64,000 nucleotides of DNA from contig NZ_JAFLRG010000001.1 in the NCBI RefSeq assembly GCF_017315725.1, forward strand, positions 372,001 to 436,000, in the 5' to 3' direction. Below the pieces are notes generated by a model. It was not told the origin of the DNA. It made no database searches and saw nothing but the letters and a program-made list of their open reading frames with translations. Below, piece after piece: positions 58,416 to 64,000 of the stretch. The position numbers and the translations under genes are program-made. Origin of the DNA: Trinickia acidisoli (lineage in GTDB: Bacteria > Pseudomonadota > Gammaproteobacteria > Burkholderiales > Burkholderiaceae). The number at the start of each line of letters is the position of its first letter. The first letter of the stretch is position 1.

Positions 58416-58949
58416 ATGCTCGATCTCGGACTGACGAAGATGGCGTTGATCGGCGTGGTCGCGCTCGTCGTGCTCGGGCCTGAGCGTCTGCCGCGCGTCG
58501 CGCGCACGGCAGGTGCGCTGTTCGGGCGCGCGCAGCGCTACATCAACGACGTGAAGGCCGAGGTGACGCGCGAGATCGAACTCGACGCGCTGCGTCAGAT
58601 GAAGAGCGAGTTCGAGTCGGCCGCGCGCAACGTCGAAAACAGCATCCACGACAATCTGCGCAAGCACGAAACCGAGTTGAACGAGGCGTTCCGGGCCGGC
58701 ACCTCGCTCTCGCCCGGCAATGCTGGCGGCGGGGCGGCGTTGGAGGATGCGACGGGCGATGCCGGCGCATCGTCCTGGCGCACCACCACACCGCCCGCGA
58801 TCAAGCGCGTCAGTTGGCGCACCAAGCGCTCGGCCGCGCCCGTCTGGTACAAGCGCGCCACAAGCCGGCGCCCGCACGTACAATCGGGGGCCGCGCGCGT
58901 GGCGCGGCATACGCCTGCGAGCCTGCGCAAGCAGCGACGCTTTCTTTGA
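58416..58949 (+). CDS. tatB: Sec-independent protein translocase subunit TatB
   Basis: TatB works with TatC in recognising twin-arginine signals. The 177-residue product starts MLDLGLTKMALIGVVALVVLGPERLPRV in shape (membrane helix then GPERLP hinge), followed by a long amphipathic helix to about residue 95 and a Ser/Arg-rich tail. It lies between tatA and tatC. Confidence 0.94.
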   Translation: MLDLGLTKMALIGVVALVVLGPERLPRVARTAGALFGRAQRYINDVKAEVTREIELDALRQMKSEFESAARNVENSIHDNLRKHETELNEAFRAGTSLSPGNAGGGAALEDATGDAGASSWRTTTPPAIKRVSWRTKRSAAPVWYKRATSRRPHVQSGAARVARHTPASLRKQRRFL

Positions 58950-59043
58950 CCCCATGCCTTGACACCATGCACGTCATCGACGGCTGGCTTCCGATTTCCG
59001 ATCTTTCGACGCGCCGCGCGTCGATCTTCTTAAGAGGGCCGGT

Positions 59044-59823
59044 GTGAGCGACCCCCAGCACACGCAGGACGAAGGCACAGAAGAGTCGTTCATCTCGCAT
59101 CTCGTCGAGCTGCGCGACCGCATCATCAAGGCGGGCTCGGCCGTCATCATCGTCTTTCTCGGGCTCGTTTATTGGGCCACGGACATCTTTAGGCTGCTTG
59201 CGCGTCCGCTGATGGAAAACCTGCCGAAGGGCGGGCGGATGATCGTGACCGACGTCACCGGGTCGTTTTTCGTGCCCATCAAGGTGACGATGCTCGTGGC
59301 GCTCGTGATCGCGCTGCCGTTCGTGCTTTACCAGATTTGGGCATTCGTGGCGCCGGGGCTCTATCAGCACGAGAAGAAGCTCGTCCTGCCGCTCGTCGGC
59401 AGCAGCTATGCGCTGTTTCTGTCTGGAATGTCGTTCGCGTATTTCGTCGTGTTTCCGACGATCTTCCGCGTCATGGCGCACTACAATGCGCCGCTCAACG
59501 TGCAGATGTCGACCGATATCGACAATTACCTGAGCTTCGTGTTGTCGATGTTCTTAGCGTTCGGGGTTACGTTCGAGGTGCCGATCATCGTCGTGCTGCT
59601 CGTGCGCATGGGCGTGCTGACGCTCAAGAAGCTGCGCAGCATCCGGCCTTACGTGGTCGTCGGCGCGTTCATCGTCGCGGCGGTTGTCACGCCGCCCGAC
59701 GTCTTTTCGCAACTGATCCTCGCGCTGCCGCTCATCATCCTCTATGAAGCGGGGATCATCGCGGCGCGCTTGATCGTCGGCAAGGACCGGCCTGTCGTCG
59801 AGGAAGAGGGCGCGGCGGGTTAG
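59044..59823 (+). CDS. tatC: Sec-independent protein translocase subunit TatC
   Basis: TatC is the multi-spanning receptor for twin-arginine signals. The 259-residue product has six membrane segments, the N-terminal FISHLVELRDRI, the VPIKVTMLVALVIALPFVLYQIW region and FEVPIIVVLLVRMG. Translation starts at GTG 59044. It converges with the DegS-like protease gene. Confidence 0.95.
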   Translation: MSDPQHTQDEGTEESFISHLVELRDRIIKAGSAVIIVFLGLVYWATDIFRLLARPLMENLPKGGRMIVTDVTGSFFVPIKVTMLVALVIALPFVLYQIWAFVAPGLYQHEKKLVLPLVGSSYALFLSGMSFAYFVVFPTIFRVMAHYNAPLNVQMSTDIDNYLSFVLSMFLAFGVTFEVPIIVVLLVRMGVLTLKKLRSIRPYVVVGAFIVAAVVTPPDVFSQLILALPLIILYEAGIIAARLIVGKDRPVVEEEGAAG

Positions 59824-59833
59824 CGCGCATTGG

Positions 59834-59865
59834 CGCATGCAGCTCGCACTGCTGGCGAGCATGCG
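59834..59865. other. Stem-loop between convergent tatC and protease genes
   Basis: GCATGCAGCTCGC (from 59835) can pair with GCGAGCATGC (to 59864), with one bulge. No T run follows on either strand. It is the only structure I see in the 63-base convergent gap and may stop or stabilise both transcripts. Confidence 0.4.
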
Positions 59866-59886
59866 TGCGAGTCGGCTCGCGATGCG

Positions 59887-61119
59887 TCATTCTCCCTGCG
59901 AGTCACCGTCGTCGTTGTCGCTATTGTCGGTTTGTTTCGGTGGCGGCGGGCGTTTGCCGATCGTGACGACGACCTCCATCTCCTTCTTCTTGCGCGTCAG
60001 CTTCACCTTGGCCTGAGTGCCCGGCTTGATCTGCGCAATCACGTTCAGAAGCCGTGTCGTATCGGTGATTTCCTCGCCGTTGACCTCGAGCAGGACGTCG
60101 CCGGGCTTGATGCCGGCTTTGTCGGCCGGGCCGCCCTGCAGGACGCCCGCGACGATCGTGCCGCGCTGCTCGAGCCCGAACGATTCGGCGATCGCCGGTG
60201 TGACGTCCTGCGGCTCGACACCAATCCACCCGCGCGTGACCGAACCCGTCGTGATGATGCTTTCGAGCACGCTGCGCGCGGTGGAGACGGGGATCGCGAA
60301 GCCGATGCCGAGCGAGCCGCCCGAGCGCGAGTAGATTGCCGTGTTGATTCCGAGCAGATTGCCGTGGATGTCGACGAGCGCACCGCCTGAGTTGCCGGGG
60401 TTGATCGGTGCGTCCGTTTGAATGAAGTTCTCGAACGTATTGATGCCGAGGTGATTGCGCCCGAGCGCGCTGATGATGCCCATCGTGACCGTTTGGCCGA
60501 CCCCGAACGGGTTGCCGATCGCGAGCACGACGTCGCCGACGCGCACTTGATCCATCCGGCCGAGCGTGATCGTCGGCAGATTGGTCATGTTGATCTTGAG
60601 CACGGCGAGATCCGTTTCGGGATCGACGCCGATCACCTTGGCGGTCGTGCGGCGGCCGTCGGCCAGGGCGACCTCGATCTCGTCTGCCCCGTCCACGACA
60701 TGTTCGTTCGTTAGAATGTAGCCTTCCGGGCTGACGATCACACCCGAGCCGAGGTTCGTCGCGGTCTCGTCTTCGGGCTGCTGCTGTTGCTGCTGATTTT
60801 GATTTTTGGGATTGCCGAAGAAGTAGCGAAACAGCGGGTCTTTCGCGTGCGGATTCGGCGGCGTCGATCCGCCCTTGCCCGAAAACACGTTGACGACGGC
60901 CGGCATCGCTTTTTGCGCTGCGTCGGCATACGAGGCCATGGCCGGCCCGGAGCCCGACCCCGGTGCAACCTCGCGCAGCGCGACGATCGGCGAGGCGAGC
61001 TGTTTGCCGAACAGCCCTTGATGCTGCAGCCATTGGGGCTTGAGCGTCACCACGATGAACAGCAGCGCGAGCACCACGGTCACCGCTTGGGCGAAGAGCA
61101 GCCAGAAGCGTCTAAGCAT
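59887..61119 (-). CDS. Membrane-anchored trypsin-like serine protease, DegS-like layout
   Basis: This 410-residue S1C-family protease has one N-terminal membrane segment (FAQAVTVVLALLFIVVTL), a trypsin domain with the triad His in LTNEHVV, Asp in ETDLAVLKI and Ser in NPGNSGGALVD, and a single PDZ domain from about residue 285 (GWIGVEPQDV, KPGDVLLEVNGEEI). The anchor plus one PDZ domain resembles DegS, which starts the sigma-E stress response, rather than DegP. A Gln-rich loop (NQNQQQQQQ) precedes the protease domain and an acidic tail ends it. The ATG at 61119 begins at MLRRFWLLF; an earlier in-frame ATG at 61197 would overlap the divergent nif3 gene. Confidence 0.9.
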   Translation of the reverse strand: MLRRFWLLFAQAVTVVLALLFIVVTLKPQWLQHQGLFGKQLASPIVALREVAPGSGSGPAMASYADAAQKAMPAVVNVFSGKGGSTPPNPHAKDPLFRYFFGNPKNQNQQQQQQPEDETATNLGSGVIVSPEGYILTNEHVVDGADEIEVALADGRRTTAKVIGVDPETDLAVLKINMTNLPTITLGRMDQVRVGDVVLAIGNPFGVGQTVTMGIISALGRNHLGINTFENFIQTDAPINPGNSGGALVDIHGNLLGINTAIYSRSGGSLGIGFAIPVSTARSVLESIITTGSVTRGWIGVEPQDVTPAIAESFGLEQRGTIVAGVLQGGPADKAGIKPGDVLLEVNGEEITDTTRLLNVIAQIKPGTQAKVKLTRKKKEMEVVVTIGKRPPPPKQTDNSDNDDGDSQGE

Positions 61120-61138
61120 TTGAAGAATCGAGGTTTCT

Positions 61139-61885
61139 ATGGATCGGATCGAACTTGAATTGTACTTGAACGACTTGCTCGACATCGGTCGTTTCAAGGA
61201 CTACAGCCCCAACGGCTTGCAAGTGGAAGGCCGGCGCCGCATCGACAAGATCGCGACGGGCGTCACGGCCTCGCTCGCGTTTCTGGAAGCGGCGACCGAG
61301 TGGGGCGCCGATGCCGTCCTCGTTCATCACGGCTACTTCTGGCGCAACGAAGCGCCGCAGGTCACGGGCCGCAAGTACCGGCGGCTCAAGCAACTGATCG
61401 ACAACGAGATCAGCCTGTTCGCCTACCACCTGCCGCTCGACGACCACCCCGAGGTGGGCAACAATGCGCAGCTCGGGGCCCGGCTCGGCCTGATCGGCGA
61501 CGCCCGTTTCGGCGCCGATTCGCTGGGCTGGATGACCACGCTGCCGATGCCGATCACGCTCGCGCACTTCGGCGCCCAGATCGAGCAGACGCTTGCGCGC
61601 ACGCCGCTCGTGCTCGGCGATCTCGACGCCGAATTGCGCTGCATCGCCTGGTGCACGGGCGGGGCGCAGAGCTACTTCGAAGCGGCCATCGACGCCGGCG
61701 CGGACGTCTACTTGACGGGTGAGATCTCCGAGCAAACGACGCACATCGCGGTCGAAAGCGGGGTGGCTTTCGTTGCTGCGGGGCACCATGCGACCGAGCG
61801 TTACGGCGTGCAGGCGCTCGGCGCTCATCTGTCGGAGCGCTTCGACGTGGAACATTTATTTATCGATGTTGATAATCCGGTGTGA
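61139..61885 (+). CDS. Nif3-like dinuclear metal-center protein
   Basis: This 248-residue protein belongs to the Nif3/YbgI family, toroidal hexamers with a two-metal site. Visible blocks are [27 protein letters not shown] (metal histidines), [35 protein letters not shown] and [14 protein letters not shown]. The reaction is not established; GTP cyclohydrolase I-like and hydrolase roles have been proposed. It is divergent from the DegS-like gene with a 19-base gap, and precedes petA after a terminator. Confidence 0.92.
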   Translation: MDRIELELYLNDLLDIGRFKDYSPNGLQVEGRRRIDKIATGVTASLAFLEAATEWGADAVLVHHGYFWRNEAPQVTGRKYRRLKQLIDNEISLFAYHLPLDDHPEVGNNAQLGARLGLIGDARFGADSLGWMTTLPMPITLAHFGAQIEQTLARTPLVLGDLDAELRCIAWCTGGAQSYFEAAIDAGADVYLTGEISEQTTHIAVESGVAFVAAGHHATERYGVQALGAHLSERFDVEHLFIDVDNPV

Positions 61886-61891
61886 CGCAGT

Positions 61892-61925
61892 GCCGCAATT
61901 TTCCGAATTGAGCGGCGATTTTTTT
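61892..61925 (+). terminator. Rho-independent terminator after nif3
   Basis: GCCGCAATT (61892-61900) pairs with AATT and GCGGC (61906-61916) with a two-base bulge, followed by seven T. It separates nif3 from petA. The remaining gap to 62158 shows no gene and no promoter I can support. Confidence 0.7.
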
Positions 61926-62158
61926 GCGTTTTGAATGACGCGTATCATTGGCAACGCAATAAGCATGCCGATAAAGGAAATACTTAACGAGAAGTTAACA
62001 GGAAAAGGTACCTCTCGAATGCGGGGAAACCCTTAAGAATCAACGCTTCGCACGGTTTTTGTCGGACGGCTCTTGTAAATGCCGACTCCATTCGCGCAAA
62101 CTAGCGGCGGTGGCAAAAAGCGGTGACGGAAAAATCCAACTTAGAAGTGGGGCGTGTG

Positions 62159-62779
62159 ATGCGAGATAAAGAAGAGGAACGCGTCGACGGCAGCCGCCGT
62201 ACCTGGCTGATTGCGACGACCGTAATGGGCGGTGTTGGAGGCGTTGCCGCCGTAGTACCTTTCGTGGACTCCTTAGAGCCATCGGCGAAGGCCAAGGCGG
62301 CCGGCGCGCCGATCGAAGTCGATATTGCCGGATTGCAGCCGGGGCAGTTGATGACCGTGGCCTGGCGCGGCAAGCCGGTCTGGATTCTGAATCGCACCGA
62401 CAAGATGCTCGCCGAGGTCAAGGAGGCAGACGGCGAAGTGGTCGATCCGAATTCGAAAAACCCGTTCTCGATGCCGATGCCGAAGTACTGCCAGAATGAA
62501 TACCGGTCGCGCGCGGATCACAAGAACATCCTCATCGTCGTGGCGGTGTGCACGCACCTGGGCTGCACGCCGACACCCCGCTTCACACCCGGCCCTCAGG
62601 CCAATCTCCCCGACAACTGGCCTGGCGGCTTCCTGTGCCCTTGCCACGGCTCCACCTACGATCTGGACGGCCGCGTCTTCAAGAACAAGCCCGCGCCGCA
62701 GAACCTCGACATTCCCCCCTACATGTTTCTGTCGCCGACGACGATCGTGATCGGCAAAGACGAAGAAGGAGAGGCGTAA
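62159..62779 (+). CDS. petA: Ubiquinol-cytochrome c reductase iron-sulfur (Rieske) subunit
   Basis: PetA carries the Rieske 2Fe-2S cluster of the bc1 complex. The 206-residue product has a Tat-type N-terminal anchor (GSRRTWLIA) and the cluster-binding motifs CTHLGC and CPCHGS. GTGGGG upstream supports the ATG at 62159, which gives the usual start MRDKEEERVD; a GTG at 62123 would add 12 residues. The stop is directly followed by the petB ATG. Confidence 0.95.
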   Translation: MRDKEEERVDGSRRTWLIATTVMGGVGGVAAVVPFVDSLEPSAKAKAAGAPIEVDIAGLQPGQLMTVAWRGKPVWILNRTDKMLAEVKEADGEVVDPNSKNPFSMPMPKYCQNEYRSRADHKNILIVVAVCTHLGCTPTPRFTPGPQANLPDNWPGGFLCPCHGSTYDLDGRVFKNKPAPQNLDIPPYMFLSPTTIVIGKDEEGEA

Positions 62780-64000
62780 ATGGCGACAACGGAAAAGCAG
62801 GTGGAAACGACGGGCTTGGCCGGCTGGATCGACCGGCGCTTCCCGATGACGTCGACGTGGAAGGCGCATCTATCGGAGTATTACGCGCCGAAGAACTTCA
62901 ACTTCTGGTACTTCTTCGGCTCGCTCGCGCTGCTCGTGCTCGTGAATCAAATCGTCACGGGCATCTTCCTGACGATGAACTACAAGCCCGATTCGCAGCT
63001 CGCGTTCGCGTCGGTCGAGTACATCATGCGCGAGGTGCCGTGGGGCTGGCTGATCCGGTACATGCATTCGACGGGCGCATCGATGTTCTTCGTCGTCGTC
63101 TATCTGCACATGTTCCGCGGGCTCATGTACGGCTCGTATCGCAAGCCGCGCGAACTCGTGTGGATCTTCGGCTGCGCGATCTTCCTGTGCCTCATGGCCG
63201 AAGCCTTCTTCGGCTACTTGCTCCCGTGGGGGCAGATGTCGTTCTGGGGCGCGCAGGTGATCGTCAACCTGTTCTCGGCGATTCCCTTCGTCGGTCCCGA
63301 CCTGTCGCTCTGGATTCGCGGCGACTACGTGGTGTCCGACATCACGCTGAACCGCTTCTTCGCGTTCCACGTGATCGCCATTCCGCTCGTGCTGATCGGG
63401 CTCGTGTTCGTGCATATCGTCGCACTGCACGAAGTGGGGTCGAACAATCCGGACGGGATCGAGATCAAGGCGAAGAAGGATCCGCACGGCAAGCCGCTCG
63501 ACGGCATTCCGTTCCACCCGTTCTATTCGGTGCACGACTTCTTCGGCGTGTGCGTGTTCTTGATGGTGTTTGCGGCCATCCTCTTCTTCGCACCGGAGAT
63601 GGGCGGATACTTCCTCGAATCGAACAACTTCATCCCGGCCAACCCGCTGCAGACGCCGCCTGAAATCGCGCCGGTTTGGTACTTCACCGCGTTCTACGCG
63701 ATGCTGCGCGCGACGACCGACCCGTTCAAGATCGTGCTGATGGTCGTAGTCGGCCTGCTCGGCTTGCTGGCGCTTGCGCGGGCACGCGGCAAGTGGCGCA
63801 TCGGTTTGCCCGTGTTGGCGGCGCTCTTGATCGTATTCATGGCGTCCACCGAGGCGAAGTTCTGGGGCGTCGTGGTGATGGGCTCGGCGGTGATTTCACT
63901 GTTCTTCTTGCCGTGGCTCGATCGCAGCCCCGTGAAGTCGATCCGCTACCGGCCGTTCTTCCACAAGGTGTTTTACGGGATCTTCGTGCTGGCGTTCCTG
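62780..64000 (+). CDS. petB: Cytochrome b of the bc1 complex (3' end outside window)
   Basis: PetB binds hemes bL and bH and forms the quinone sites. The first 407 residues are visible. Heme histidines lie in HSTGASMFFVVVYLHMFRG and in HVIAIPLVLIGLVFVHIVALH. The Qo motif reads PVWYF rather than PEWYF, a variant usual in proteobacteria of this group. Several long membrane segments follow. The open frame runs to the last base, so the gene and the cytochrome c1 gene continue beyond the window. Confidence 0.95.
   Translation, partial: MATTEKQVETTGLAGWIDRRFPMTSTWKAHLSEYYAPKNFNFWYFFGSLALLVLVNQIVTGIFLTMNYKPDSQLAFASVEYIMREVPWGWLIRYMHSTGASMFFVVVYLHMFRGLMYGSYRKPRELVWIFGCAIFLCLMAEAFFGYLLPWGQMSFWGAQVIVNLFSAIPFVGPDLSLWIRGDYVVSDITLNRFFAFHVIAIPLVLIGLVFVHIVALHEVGSNNPDGIEIKAKKDPHGKPLDGIPFHPFYSVHDFFGVCVFLMVFAAILFFAPEMGGYFLESNNFIPANPLQTPPEIAPVWYFTAFYAMLRATTDPFKIVLMVVVGLLGLLALARARGKWRIGLPVLAALLIVFMASTEAKFWGVVVMGSAVISLFFLPWLDRSPVKSIRYRPFFHKVFYGIFVLAFL

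Overview
The window is a 64 kb piece of a GC-rich betaproteobacterial main chromosome. Gene content and order (rplQ-cutA-dsbD/hemB, lysA-lptM-cyaY, pilMNOPQ-aroKB, mlaFEDACB-ibaG-murA-his-tat, petAB) are those of Burkholderia sensu lato (Burkholderia, Paraburkholderia, Trinickia and relatives). This placement rests on protein sequence and gene order only. There is no rRNA or tRNA gene, no prophage, no CRISPR array and no intact insertion sequence. Most of the window is conserved housekeeping sequence.

Layout. 1-5.7 kb: end of ribosomal protein L17 gene, cutA-dsbD, then leftward hemB and engB, separated by a probable small RNA gene. 5.0-11.2 kb: envelope redox biology, with a cytochrome c4-like protein, the ResB-CcsB cytochrome c maturation pair and MsrPQ periplasmic methionine sulfoxide repair. 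11.3-13.3 kb: lysA-lptM leftward, cyaY rightward. 13.2-17.3 kb: a reduced type IV pilus locus. The divergent pair mrcA/pilM survives only as internally deleted remnants, followed by pilN, a pilO-pilP fusion and a short pilQ. 17.4-20.3 kb: aroK, aroB and a dGTPase. 20.4-25.7 kb: the ugpBAECQ system for glycerol-3-phosphate and glycerophosphodiesters, with a 12-copy octamer repeat just before ugpQ. 25.7-28 kb: a DUF883 protein, an OmpW porin and a REP-transposase-like protein that has lost its catalytic residues. 28.3-34.7 kb: gltBD glutamate synthase behind a structured leader. 34.7-37.1 kb: thpR and an SbmA/YddA-type ABC exporter. 37.5-41.3 kb: a TPP riboswitch and thiO-thiS-thiG-thiE. 41.5-45.8 kb: the complete mla phospholipid-transport operon with mlaA. 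45.9-57.1 kb: an ABC-2 exporter, ibaG, murA and then a full his operon (hisG, D, C, B, H, A, F, I, E) that includes a marC-like gene. 57.2-59.8 kb: a DUF4870 protein, hinT and tatABC. 59.9-64 kb: a DegS-like protease leftward, then nif3 and the start of the cytochrome bc1 operon (petA, petB, cut by the window edge).

I see no clear new multigene system. The best leads are: the paired internal deletions in mrcA and pilM; the catalytically dead, apparently domesticated Y1-transposase relative; a candidate small RNA with an anti-Shine-Dalgarno loop between hemB and engB; the octamer repeat before ugpQ; and a REP-like palindrome that appears to have inserted into the start of hisC.
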